Origin: Rhodoferax sp.
GTDB lineage: Bacteria > Pseudomonadota > Gammaproteobacteria > Burkholderiales > Burkholderiaceae_C
Assembly: GCF_012927445.1 (NCBI RefSeq)
Contig: NZ_JABBPD010000004.1
Location: 465,039-529,038 of the forward strand
Length of the DNA stretch: 64,000 nt
Reading direction: 5' to 3'
Part shown: piece by piece, positions 20,796 to 28,667 of the stretch
How positions within the stretch are numbered: position 1 is the stretch's first letter
Layout of the letters: each line of letters opens with the position of its first letter
The notes under the pieces: generated by a model
What the model was told of the DNA's origin: nothing
What the model saw: the letters and a program-made list of their open reading frames with translations, nothing else
Database searches by the model: none
Program-made: the position numbers and the translations under genes

Positions 20796-21689
20796 ATGAG
20801 CAAACCCTTTCTCTGGCTTGGGCCGGCGCGACTCCCTTTTTTGGTGCTGACACCGGCCTGCGTGCTGCTGGGCGTCGCCTGTGTGCAGTGGACGCACGGG
20901 CACGTCAACCTGCTGGAAGCGGCGCTGGTGCTGCTGGGGGCAATGGCCGCCCACGTCAGCGTCAATGCCTTCAACGAATACCAGGATTTTCACAGCGGCC
21001 TGGACGCGATGACGCAACGCACCCCCTTCAGCGGGGGCAGCGGCGTGCTGCCCGCTCACCCGGAACTGGCCGGCACCACCCTCGCCTTGGCGGTCGGGTG
21101 TCTGGCGGTCAGCATGGGAGTCGGCTTGTATTTTGTGGCGCTGCGCGGACCCGCTTTGATGCCGCTCGGCATCGCAGGCGTGACGCTGGTGCTGCTCTAC
21201 ACCCAGTGGATCACGCGCCACCCGCTGTTGTGCCTGATGGCACCCGGCCTCGGTTTTGGCCCCTTGATGATTCTGGGTACCCATGTAGCGCTGACCGGCG
21301 AATACTCGGGAACCGCCGTGGCGGCTTCGCTGGTGCCCTTCTTTCTCGTCAACAACCTGCTGCTGCTCAACCAGTTCCCGGACGCCGAGGCCGACCGCCG
21401 CGTCGGTCGGCGACATCTCCTCGTCACCGCAGGGGCAGCCGTGGCGGCCCGGTGGTATGCAGCGTTGACGGGGCTGGCTTTTCTCAGCCTCCCGCTGGGC
21501 GTGCTGCTGGGCCTGCTGCCGGCCGGCGCCCTGCTCGGCCTGTTGACGCTGGCACTCGCCCTGCCCACCGTGCGCGATGTACTGACCCACGCGCGGACGG
21601 TCGAGCGTCTGCTGCCGGCCATGGCGCGCAACGTGCTGATTAACCTGCTGACGCCGGTGCTGATGGCGATTGGGATCGTGATGTCGTGA
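20796..21689 (+). CDS. UbiA/MenA-family prenyltransferase
   Basis: This 297-residue integral membrane protein has about eight or nine hydrophobic helices. It carries the two Asp-rich motifs of aromatic prenyltransferases: NEYQDFHSGLDAMTQRTPFSGG (about residues 52-75) and NQFPDAEADRRVGRRHLLV (about 192-210). The motif spelling resembles MenA (1,4-dihydroxy-2-naphthoate prenyltransferase) more than UbiA. Betaproteobacteria mostly use ubiquinone, and no other men gene is visible, so the substrate is unclear. I start at the ATG at 20796 (MSKPFLWLG). Its end overlaps the dinB start by four bases, so the two are probably translated together. Confidence 0.82.
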   Translation: MSKPFLWLGPARLPFLVLTPACVLLGVACVQWTHGHVNLLEAALVLLGAMAAHVSVNAFNEYQDFHSGLDAMTQRTPFSGGSGVLPAHPELAGTTLALAVGCLAVSMGVGLYFVALRGPALMPLGIAGVTLVLLYTQWITRHPLLCLMAPGLGFGPLMILGTHVALTGEYSGTAVAASLVPFFLVNNLLLLNQFPDAEADRRVGRRHLLVTAGAAVAARWYAALTGLAFLSLPLGVLLGLLPAGALLGLLTLALALPTVRDVLTHARTVERLLPAMARNVLINLLTPVLMAIGIVMS

Positions 21690-22939
21690 GCGCACCGCCG
21701 AAAAACCGGATGCGCCGCATCGCCCACCTCGACATGGACGCGTTTTATGCGTCGGTCGAACTGCTGCGCTACCCGCAACTCAAAGGGTTGCCGGTGGTGA
21801 TTGGCGGTGGCCGCCGCGACGTCGATGAAGCCCTGCGACTGGCGCAAGGTGACCGACCCCTGGCCAAAATTTCAGTGGACGAATTCCCGCGCTTGAAGGA
21901 CTACACCGGCCGCGGCGTCATCACCACCGCCACCTACGCGGCGCGCCAGTTTGGCGTCGGCTCGGCACTGGGCCTGATGAAAGCCGCCAAACTGTGCCCG
22001 CAAGCGATATTGCTGCCGGTCGACTTTGCCGAATACCGCAAATACTCGCGCGCCTTCAAGGCCATCATTCTGGACATTGCGCCGCTGATGGAAGACCGTG
22101 GCGTCGATGAGGTCTACATTGACTTCACCGAGGTGCCCGGCGGCCAGCGCGAAGGCGGTCGGGTGCTGGCGCGCCTGATGCAGAAAACCATTTTCGAGCA
22201 GACCGGCCTGACCTGCTCGGTCGGCGTTGCGCCCAACAAACTGCTGGCCAAAATGGCCAGCGAGTTCAACAAACCCAACGGCATTGCCATTGTTTTTGAA
22301 GACGATTTGCAAACCCAGATCTGGCCGCTGGCCTGTCGCAAGATCAACGGCATTGGCCCCAAGTCCGACGCCAAACTGAAAAGCCTGGGCATTGAAACCA
22401 TTGCGCAGCTGGCCAGTCAAGAGCTGCAATGGCTGATCGACCACTTTGGCCAAAAAACCGGCGCCTGGCTGCATGACGCCGCCCATGGCCGGGACGAACG
22501 GCCGATCGTGCTGGAAAGCGAACCGGTGTCGGTCAGCCGCGAGACCTCCTTTGAGCGCGACCTGCACGCCGTGCGCGACAAGGCCGAACTCGGCGCCCTC
22601 TTCACCCAGCTGTGCAACAAGGTCGCCGATGACCTGCAACGCAAAGGCTATGTCGGCAAAACCATCGGCATCAAGCTGCGTTACGACGACTTCAAAAGCG
22701 TCACCCGCGACCAGACGCTCGACCACTACACCGCCGACGCCAAAACCATTCGCCAGATTGCAGGCCTTTGCCTCAAACGGGTGCCGCTGACCCAGCGCCT
22801 GCGCCTGCTCGGCGTGCGCGTGGGTTCCCTCGCCAAGGCCGGCAGCCCCCCAACTTATGAGAAAAATGGGGCTCTAGCCCCCGTACCTTCTGCGCAACAA
22901 GCTACTAATTTAATAGCAAAAACCAGTCAGCTCTTTTAA
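21686..22939 (+). CDS. dinB: DNA polymerase IV (Y family)
   Basis: DinB is an error-prone translesion polymerase. The 417-residue protein has the catalytic HLDMDAFYASVE (metal-binding Asp) and GVDEVYIDFTEV (Asp-Glu pair), the CSVGVAPNKLLAKMASEFNKP block, the helix-hairpin-helix KINGIGPKSDAKLKSLGI and a little-finger domain. The GTG start at 21686 overlaps the upstream prenyltransferase gene by four bases. The last 27 residues (about 391-417) are encoded by a dispersed repeat copy, replacing the native end; a beta-clamp-binding motif is not evident, though the end TSQLF is faintly like one (QxxLF). The stop codon sits inside a small palindrome. Confidence 0.95.
   Translation: MSAPPKNRMRRIAHLDMDAFYASVELLRYPQLKGLPVVIGGGRRDVDEALRLAQGDRPLAKISVDEFPRLKDYTGRGVITTATYAARQFGVGSALGLMKAAKLCPQAILLPVDFAEYRKYSRAFKAIILDIAPLMEDRGVDEVYIDFTEVPGGQREGGRVLARLMQKTIFEQTGLTCSVGVAPNKLLAKMASEFNKPNGIAIVFEDDLQTQIWPLACRKINGIGPKSDAKLKSLGIETIAQLASQELQWLIDHFGQKTGAWLHDAAHGRDERPIVLESEPVSVSRETSFERDLHAVRDKAELGALFTQLCNKVADDLQRKGYVGKTIGIKLRYDDFKSVTRDQTLDHYTADAKTIRQIAGLCLKRVPLTQRLRLLGVRVGSLAKAGSPPTYEKNGALAPVPSAQQATNLIAKTSQLF
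22862..22921 (+). repeat. Dispersed comamonad repeat, copy D (3' end of dinB)
   Basis: It contains ggggctctagcccccgt, then tgcgcaacaagctactaa, then ttaatagc. It is read in frame as KNGALAPVPSAQQATNLIAK, the same frame used by copy A in hemD (LAP...AQ.A). It forms most of the DinB C-terminal tail. Confidence 0.88.
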
Positions 22940-23055
22940 AGAGCGAAGGCGCTGAAGCGCGACAGCCAGCCAGCCACTGGACTGGCGGTATGCAAGTGCG
23001 CGTTGACAAACACTTACGTGCAACTTACAGTAAAACCTTCCTGCCGGAGGTTCCC

Positions 23056-23346
23056 ATGATCCCTCACCTGCCCCCTCATCTCACCCTGTCCAAGCTTCAG
23101 CGGATCAAGAAATGGCATGTGGCGCACCGGTCAGAACATCCGCTGGAATACCAGCTGTGGGACGTGATGCTCATTTTGTGGGTCATGGGGCGGGTAGGCT
23201 GGCTGCCCGCCTACACGCTGGACGCGCCGTGGGCCTATCCGCTGTGTCTGCTGGCCGTGCTGGCCCCGAGCCTGTATGTGCGCTGGCGCCAGCAGGCGCA
23301 TGCGAGGCAGCGTCTCCGGTGCGACTGGCTGAACACCGTCGACTGA
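23056..23346 (+). CDS. Conserved small membrane protein, unknown function
   Basis: This 96-residue protein has two hydrophobic segments, about residues 34-51 (LWDVMLILWVMGRVGWLP) and 57-75 (PWAYPLCLLAVLAPSLYV), with a basic C-terminal tail. No family is recognised. The ATG at 23056 (MIPHLPPHLTL) is preceded by ccggagg at a good spacing, so I prefer it to the in-frame codon at 22990. It lies between dinB and the isomerase gene on the same strand. The good ribosome-binding site and regular codon use support a real gene. Confidence 0.7.
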   Translation: MIPHLPPHLTLSKLQRIKKWHVAHRSEHPLEYQLWDVMLILWVMGRVGWLPAYTLDAPWAYPLCLLAVLAPSLYVRWRQQAHARQRLRCDWLNTVD

Positions 23347-23424
23347 ATGGCGCACACGAGAGCGGAGGGACCCGTTTCGCGCAGGTGACTGTCACCGGGG
23401 CCGCAACTGCACTACAGTTTGCGC

Positions 23425-24279
23425 ATGAACATACCCGCCACACCACTGAGCTGCTTTTCGCTCACCCTCACCGACCACATCGCCCACCTGGTACTGAACC
23501 AGCCCGAAACGCTGAACACCATGCACCCGACCTTCTGGCGCGAGCTGGACGAGGTGCTCACCGGGCTGCACAAAGACGGCGCCGCCCGCGTGCTGCTCAT
23601 CAGCAGCACCGGCAAGCATTTCAGCGCCGGCATGGCCCTGGACACCTTTGCCGGCGCCGTGCTACTGGACGACCAGAGCCCCGAAGGCCGGGCCGCCATT
23701 TTTGACCTGCTGACCGACATGCAGGCCACCTTCACCAAGCTGGAAACGCTGCGCATTCCGGTGATTGCCGCCATCCAGGGCGGCTGCATTGGCGGCGCGG
23801 TGGACATGGTGACGGCCTGCTGCATCCGCTACGCCACCGCCGACGCCTTCTTTTGCATTCAGGAAATCAACATCGGCATGGTGGCCGACGTCGGCACGCT
23901 GCAACGCCTGCCCAAACTCATGCCCTTGGCCGTGGTCAAGGAACTGGCCTACACGGGGCGCCGCCTGAGCGCCCCCAAAGCCTTGGGCTATGGCCTGGTG
24001 AACGAAGTGTTCGACACGCCCGAGGCCCTGCTGGCCGCCGCCCTGCAATGCGCGACCGAGATTGCCGCCAAACCGCCGATCGCCATCTGGGGCACCAAAC
24101 AGGCGATCCACTATGCGCGGGACCACTCGGTCGATGAATCGCTCAAACAAATGGGCTGGCTGCAGGGCGCCATCTGGAGCAACCAGCAAGTGCGGGAAGC
24201 CGTGACCGCCATGAAGAGCAAACGTGCGGCTGATTTCGCGCCCTTGCGCGACCTGCAGCGCTTCCGTGATCTGGGCTAG
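23425..24279 (+). CDS. Enoyl-CoA hydratase/isomerase family, dienoyl-CoA isomerase (ECH1)-like
   Basis: This 284-residue crotonase-fold enzyme has the oxyanion-hole motifs KHFSAGMALD and GGCIGGAVDM. The three acidic residues used by the rat ECH1 delta(3,5)-delta(2,4)-dienoyl-CoA isomerase are present at matching spacing: D127 (GAVD), E147 (QEIN) and D155 (VADVG). The block VADVGTLQRLPKLM is typical of that subfamily. It would move double bonds during beta-oxidation of unsaturated fatty acids. The ATG at 23425 is chosen over the upstream TTG at 23419. It is not obviously in an operon with fatty-acid genes. Confidence 0.85.
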   Translation: MNIPATPLSCFSLTLTDHIAHLVLNQPETLNTMHPTFWRELDEVLTGLHKDGAARVLLISSTGKHFSAGMALDTFAGAVLLDDQSPEGRAAIFDLLTDMQATFTKLETLRIPVIAAIQGGCIGGAVDMVTACCIRYATADAFFCIQEINIGMVADVGTLQRLPKLMPLAVVKELAYTGRRLSAPKALGYGLVNEVFDTPEALLAAALQCATEIAAKPPIAIWGTKQAIHYARDHSVDESLKQMGWLQGAIWSNQQVREAVTAMKSKRAADFAPLRDLQRFRDLG

Positions 24280-24407
24280 CCCTGCGACCAGCCCGGCTTT
24301 GTGCCATTTCGATATTTAACTCCCGCGGGCCGTCGGCCGGCCCGTGATCTGGCGTAAAGTTTGGCTTCGCCCTATTTAGCGCTAAATCATTCTTTTTTGG
24401 AAATCTC

Positions 24408-25763
24408 ATGCTACTTGACACCTTGATGCGCCGTTTCACCATCCGTTTTCGCATGCTGAGCGCCATTGCCGTCGTGGTGCTGGCCTTGGGCTCCATGGGC
24501 GTCATTGGGGTGGCTGCGCAGTTGTATTCGAGCGCCATCACCACCGATCTGGTCAAGCGCAACGTGAGCTCGCTGGCCGAAGTGGCCCGCTTGCAGCAAG
24601 CAATGAGCAGCCAGAACCCGGATGACAAGGCCAATGGAACCCTGACCACGCTAATCAGCGATCTGCAACGCGCCACAGAAACCGAACAAAAAAAATTACA
24701 AAGCTCGGTCGACCAGGTGGTTTGGCTGATGACCGGGGCCACCCTGTTCTGGCTGGCCATCATCGGCCCGCTGACCTTGTTGAACATGACGTCCATTTGC
24801 AAGCCCATTGACCGGGCCGAGCAAATCGCCAAAGCCATTGCGCAGGGCGACCTGACCGACCATCACATTGACGTCGAAGGCAGCGACGAAGCAGCCCGCC
24901 TGCTGCGCTCGCTGGCCGCCATGCAGCATTCGCTGGGGAGCCTGGTCGGGCAGGTGCGGCAATCCACCGACAGTATTTCGACGGCCAGCTCCGAAATTGC
25001 CACCGGCAATCAGGACCTGAGTGCGCGCACCGAGCAAACCGCCAGCAACCTGCAGCGCGCCGCCTCCAGCATGGAACAACTGACCACCACCGTGCGCCAG
25101 ACCGCCGAGGCTTCCCGCCAGGCCAACCAACTGGCCTCTTCCGCCGGTGAAGTCGCGGCCCGCGGCGGCTCGGTGGTGTCGCAGGTGGTCAGCACCATGA
25201 ACGACATCAATACCAGCTCGAAGAAGATCAGCGACATCATCAGCGTCATCGATGGCATCGCCTTCCAGACCAATATCCTGGCCCTGAATGCCGCCGTCGA
25301 GGCGGCCCGCGCCGGCGAGCAGGGCCGCGGGTTTGCCGTGGTGGCGAGCGAAGTGCGCAGCCTGGCAGGCCGCTCGGCCGAAGCGGCCAAGGAAATCAAG
25401 AGCCTGATTGGCGACAGTGTGGAGCGCATCGAAACCGGCTCCCGGCTCGTCACCGATGCCGGCCAGACCATGACCGACATCGTGTCCTCGGTGCAACGGG
25501 TCTCCGACATCATTGGCGAGATCACCGCCGCCGCCACCGAGCAAAGCCGGGGCATCAGCGAGGTCAACAGCTCGGTGCTGGAATTGGACCAAATGACGCA
25601 ACAGAACGCGGCCCTGGTCGAGCAATCCGCCGCTGCCGCCGAGAGTCTGCGCGAACAGGCCGAGCGACTGGCCCAGGTGGTCGGCACCTTCAAACTCAGC
25701 AACTCGGACGCAGGCGGCCTGGCGATGCGTCGTCGCCCGTCCTTGCCCGCTTTGTCAGCCTAG
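24408..25763 (+). CDS. Methyl-accepting chemotaxis protein with a very short periplasmic part
   Basis: This 451-residue chemoreceptor has transmembrane helix 1 at about residues 17-38 and helix 2 at 104-127. A HAMP domain ([20 protein letters not shown]) and a cytoplasmic signalling domain follow, with the conserved tip [34 protein letters not shown]. The region between the membrane helices is only about 65 residues, much shorter than the usual four-helix-bundle sensor (about 150), so it may not bind a ligand directly or may sense through partners. No CheB/CheR pentapeptide is seen at the C-terminus. Its stop codon lies in repeat copy E. Confidence 0.93.
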   Translation: MLLDTLMRRFTIRFRMLSAIAVVVLALGSMGVIGVAAQLYSSAITTDLVKRNVSSLAEVARLQQAMSSQNPDDKANGTLTTLISDLQRATETEQKKLQSSVDQVVWLMTGATLFWLAIIGPLTLLNMTSICKPIDRAEQIAKAIAQGDLTDHHIDVEGSDEAARLLRSLAAMQHSLGSLVGQVRQSTDSISTASSEIATGNQDLSARTEQTASNLQRAASSMEQLTTTVRQTAEASRQANQLASSAGEVAARGGSVVSQVVSTMNDINTSSKKISDIISVIDGIAFQTNILALNAAVEAARAGEQGRGFAVVASEVRSLAGRSAEAAKEIKSLIGDSVERIETGSRLVTDAGQTMTDIVSSVQRVSDIIGEITAAATEQSRGISEVNSSVLELDQMTQQNAALVEQSAAAAESLREQAERLAQVVGTFKLSNSDAGGLAMRRRPSLPALSA

Positions 25764-25805
25764 CCCGGTACTGCCTGCGTAAATAGCTATTAATTTAATA
25801 GCGTA
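25758..25805 (+). repeat. Dispersed comamonad repeat, copy E (between chemoreceptor and queF)
   Basis: It reads gcctagcccggtactgcctg and then aaatagctattaatttaata. The first block is partly decayed but the AT-rich palindrome is intact. The chemoreceptor stop codon (25761-25763) is the tag of the ctagcc block. It fills the gap between two converging genes. Confidence 0.75.
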
Positions 25806-25806
25806 A

Positions 25807-26676
25807 TTACTGCCGCGCCGTGCGGGTATTGCCCGGCAGCGCCTGCGGATAACTGGTGCGAAACGGGTTGATGTCCAGCCCACCCCGGCGCGTGTAGCGC
25901 GCATACACCGACAGCCGCACCGGCTTGCAGCGCGTCCAGATGTCCATGAAGATGCGCTCCACGCACTGCTCATGAAACTCGTTGTGGTTGCGGTAACTCA
26001 CCAGGTATTGCAGCAAGCCCTCCTGGTCAATCGGCGCGCCGCTGTAGCTGATCTGCACACTGCCCCAGTCCGGCTGGCCGGTGACCAGGCAGTTGCTCTT
26101 GAGCAGGTTGCTGACCAGCACTTCACTCACGGGCGCTTCCTCCGCCTGCACCGTCAGCAAGTCGGGGGCCGGCGTGTAGCGGCTGCATTCGACGTCGAGG
26201 CGGTCCAGGCTCAGGCCATCCAGCTCGTAAATCGGTTCACGGTCAAACAGCTCGGGCAGCACAATTTTGACGCCGATCGAGGCTGGCGCGGCGCCACTGG
26301 TCGCTACCTCGCCCGAGGTGTCGCGCCACACTGCTTCACTCAGATCAGCGCGCAGCCGGGCTTTCACTTCGTCGGCATCGGCGAATGGGGTGTTGTTGAA
26401 ACTGTTGAGGTAGAGCTTGAAGGACTTGCTCTCGATGATGTTGCGGCTCTCGCATGGCACGGTGAAGTGCGCCAGCGCCACCTGCGGTTTGCCGCGCAGA
26501 TTGAGCCAGCTCAGCTCGTAGGCGGTCCACATGTCGGCGCCAAAAAATGGCGCCGCCGCCGTGATGCCGATCTCGGCGCGTTTGCCAGCGCGCGCGATCG
26601 GGAACAACAGCGAGGCGTCGTAGTGGTCGATGTAGGCGGAGGCTTTGCCTAATTGGGAATTTTCAGGATGGTTCAT
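25807..26676 (-). CDS. queF: 7-cyano-7-deazaguanine reductase (long form)
   Basis: QueF reduces preQ0 to preQ1 with NADPH during queuosine synthesis. The 289-residue, two-half (YqfA-type long) form is seen. The active site lies in the first half: [25 protein letters not shown] carries the catalytic Cys and the QueF motif. The second half contains [16 protein letters not shown] and [14 protein letters not shown] with conserved Glu/His. ATG at 26676. The gene is 13 bases downstream of the alpha/beta hydrolase and probably co-transcribed. No other queuosine gene is in the window. Confidence 0.96.
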   Translation of the reverse strand: MNHPENSQLGKASAYIDHYDASLLFPIARAGKRAEIGITAAAPFFGADMWTAYELSWLNLRGKPQVALAHFTVPCESRNIIESKSFKLYLNSFNNTPFADADEVKARLRADLSEAVWRDTSGEVATSGAAPASIGVKIVLPELFDREPIYELDGLSLDRLDVECSRYTPAPDLLTVQAEEAPVSEVLVSNLLKSNCLVTGQPDWGSVQISYSGAPIDQEGLLQYLVSYRNHNEFHEQCVERIFMDIWTRCKPVRLSVYARYTRRGGLDINPFRTSYPQALPGNTRTARQ

Positions 26677-26689
26677 ACAGTGGGGGCGC

Positions 26690-27637
26690 TTAAGTGGGGG
26701 TGGGGGTGTGCGTCATGGCGGGGGCGTCGGCCGCCTTCAAATGGGGCAGCAGCGCGTCCAGCAACCGCGCCACGACGCCGGACGGCAGGTCGTGGCCCAT
26801 GCCCGCGATCCCCACCAGTTTGGCGCCCGGAATGCGCCGGGCCGTGTCTTCGGCGCAGGCATAGGGCAGCAGCGGATCGTCCTTGCCGTGCAGCACCAGC
26901 GTGGGCGAAGTGATGCCCGGCAACTGCGCCGCCCGGGTGATGTCGGCCATCACCGCCAGCGTTTGGCGCAGCGTGCCGATCGGATCAAAGCCGCGTGCCG
27001 CGCTCAGCTGAATGTTGGCGCGCAGCTGCGCTTCCGGTATCGGGAACGCGGGACTGCCAATGACCTGGAACAGCTTGACGTAATGGTCCACCACCGCCTG
27101 CGGGCTCGTGCCGTTTGGGCGGCTCAGCAGCACGCGCATCACTTCCGGCTTGGCAAGCGGCAGCCCCTTGGCGCTGCTGGTGCTCATCACGCTGCTCAGG
27201 CTCAGCACCCGCTCAGGGGCGGCCAGCGCCATGCGCTGCGCAATCATGCCGCCCATGCTGACGCCCACCACATGCGCTTTGGAGATGCCGAGCGCATCGA
27301 GCACGCCCAGCGCATCGGCCGCCATGTCGCTCACGCTGTAGGGGGCGCGCGGCGCCAGCCCCAGCTTGTAGCGCAGGCTCTGCCAGAGCAGATTCGGTTT
27401 GCCCAGACCCGCCAGGTGCTGGCTCAAGCCGACGTCGCGGTTGTCATGCCGGATCACCCGGTAACCGGCCGCCAGCAGCGCCTGCACCAGTTCCGGCGGC
27501 CAGGCCACCAGCTGCATGCCCAGCCCCATGATCAGCAACACGGCGGGCCGGTACTGGCCGCCGGAGGCGGGGCCCGAGCCCCAGCCGGAGCCGGTGTCTT
27601 CAACTTCAATGTCAATGCCGTTTGCTCTTATTTTCAT
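26690..27637 (-). CDS. Alpha/beta hydrolase
   Basis: This 315-residue alpha/beta-hydrolase fold protein has the oxyanion region [25 protein letters not shown], the nucleophile elbow [10 protein letters not shown] (Ser), the acid in [11 protein letters not shown] and the catalytic His in GMGHDLPSG. The substrate is not evident; homologues are annotated as lipases or esterases or as 3-oxoadipate enol-lactonase-like. The start ATG at 27637 and the first codons (MKIRA) fall in repeat copy F, so the 5' end was at least partly built from the repeat. An alternative is that the native start was lost and this one recruited. Likely in an operon with queF. Confidence 0.85.
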   Translation of the reverse strand: MKIRANGIDIEVEDTGSGWGSGPASGGQYRPAVLLIMGLGMQLVAWPPELVQALLAAGYRVIRHDNRDVGLSQHLAGLGKPNLLWQSLRYKLGLAPRAPYSVSDMAADALGVLDALGISKAHVVGVSMGGMIAQRMALAAPERVLSLSSVMSTSSAKGLPLAKPEVMRVLLSRPNGTSPQAVVDHYVKLFQVIGSPAFPIPEAQLRANIQLSAARGFDPIGTLRQTLAVMADITRAAQLPGITSPTLVLHGKDDPLLPYACAEDTARRIPGAKLVGIAGMGHDLPSGVVARLLDALLPHLKAADAPAMTHTPTPT

Positions 27638-27680
27638 AGCTACTTGCGCTTAATATACGGGGGCTAGAGGCCTATTTGTT
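27627..27680 (-). repeat. Dispersed comamonad repeat, copy F (start of the hydrolase gene)
   Basis: On the minus strand: aggcctctagcccccgtata, then taagcgcaagtagctatgaa. The atg of the downstream gene is within the ctatgaaaat block where other copies read ctattaaaac. The repeat supplies the leader and start codon of the gene, without a clear Shine-Dalgarno. Confidence 0.88.
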
Positions 27681-27687
27681 ATAAATT

Positions 27688-28464
27688 TCAAACGTTTGAG
27701 CGGCGCCGGAACACCAAACGCTCGGGGCTGGAAACGGCGGCGGCAAACGCGTAGCCTTCGGTGTCAAAGCCCTGCAGCTGCTGCGGCGTGAGCACCCGGT
27801 GCGTGGCGGCATAGCGCGCCATCAGGCCGCGCGCCCGCTTGGCGTAGAAGCTGACGATTTTGTACTGGTCGCCTTTCAACTCCTCAAACACGCATTCCAC
27901 CACGCGGGCCTTGAGCGCCTTGACGTCCACCGCCTTGAAATACTCCTGGCTGGCCAGGTTCACCACCACCGGCGACAGGTCGCGCTGCAGCCGCTCGTTC
28001 AGGTAATTGGCAATTTGCGTGCCCCAGAACTTGTAGAGGTTGCTGCCGTGTTCATTTTCGAGTTTGGTGCCCATTTCCAGCCGGTACGGTTGCATGTAGT
28101 CCAGTGGCCGCAGCACGCCGTACAGGCCGCTCAAGATGCAGAGGTGGTCTTGCGTCCAGGCCAGCGCCTCGGGTGGCAGGCTCTTGGCGTCCAGGCCTTC
28201 GTAGACATCGCCATTGAAGGCCAGCACCGCTTGTTTCGCGTTGTTGGCGGTGAATTTGGGGCGCCAAGCGGCATAACGCGCCACGTTCAGGCCCGCCAGG
28301 CTGTCGCTCAGGCTCATCAGGGATGCAATTTGTTGCGGCGATTTTTCTTGCAGCAGGTCGATCAGCGCGGCCGATTGCTTGATGAACAGCGGCTGCGTGT
28401 GCGGTATCTCACTCGGCGGCGGGGCAAAGTCGAGGGATTTGGCGGGAGACAGAAGAAACAGCAT
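27688..28464 (-). CDS. yaaA: Peroxide stress protein YaaA (DUF328)
   Basis: YaaA lowers free intracellular iron and limits oxidative damage in E. coli. The 258-residue protein has the family hallmarks MLFLLSPAKSLDF, LYGVLRPLDYMQPYRLEMGT, NLASQEYFKAVD and ARGLMARYAATHR. The ATG at 28464 gives the exact family start; the in-frame extension to 28566 has no similarity. It is a single gene, with the hydrolase start 50 bases beyond its end and valS divergent. Confidence 0.96.
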   Translation of the reverse strand: MLFLLSPAKSLDFAPPPSEIPHTQPLFIKQSAALIDLLQEKSPQQIASLMSLSDSLAGLNVARYAAWRPKFTANNAKQAVLAFNGDVYEGLDAKSLPPEALAWTQDHLCILSGLYGVLRPLDYMQPYRLEMGTKLENEHGSNLYKFWGTQIANYLNERLQRDLSPVVVNLASQEYFKAVDVKALKARVVECVFEELKGDQYKIVSFYAKRARGLMARYAATHRVLTPQQLQGFDTEGYAFAAAVSSPERLVFRRRSNV

Positions 28465-28667
28465 GGCGAAATCACTTGAAATGGCGTGTTGGAGGCGCGG
28501 CCAAAAGGAAATGCTTTCGGACCAGACCGTCATTATCGTGACTGTCGGCCGGTCGAATAAAATCACCCTCTTCCAGCCTTACCTCCACAGCGGCATCTTT
28601 TGAACGGTGCCGCTCATCGCATCCAGCGCCCCACCTCGGGCACTGGGGCAACTAAGCCAAAGACACC

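Noticed and set aside
20714..21643. 309-residue frame overlapping the prenyltransferase gene
   Set aside because: It is Arg/Gly/Ala-rich with no family features, while the other frame has clear UbiA-type motifs and helices.
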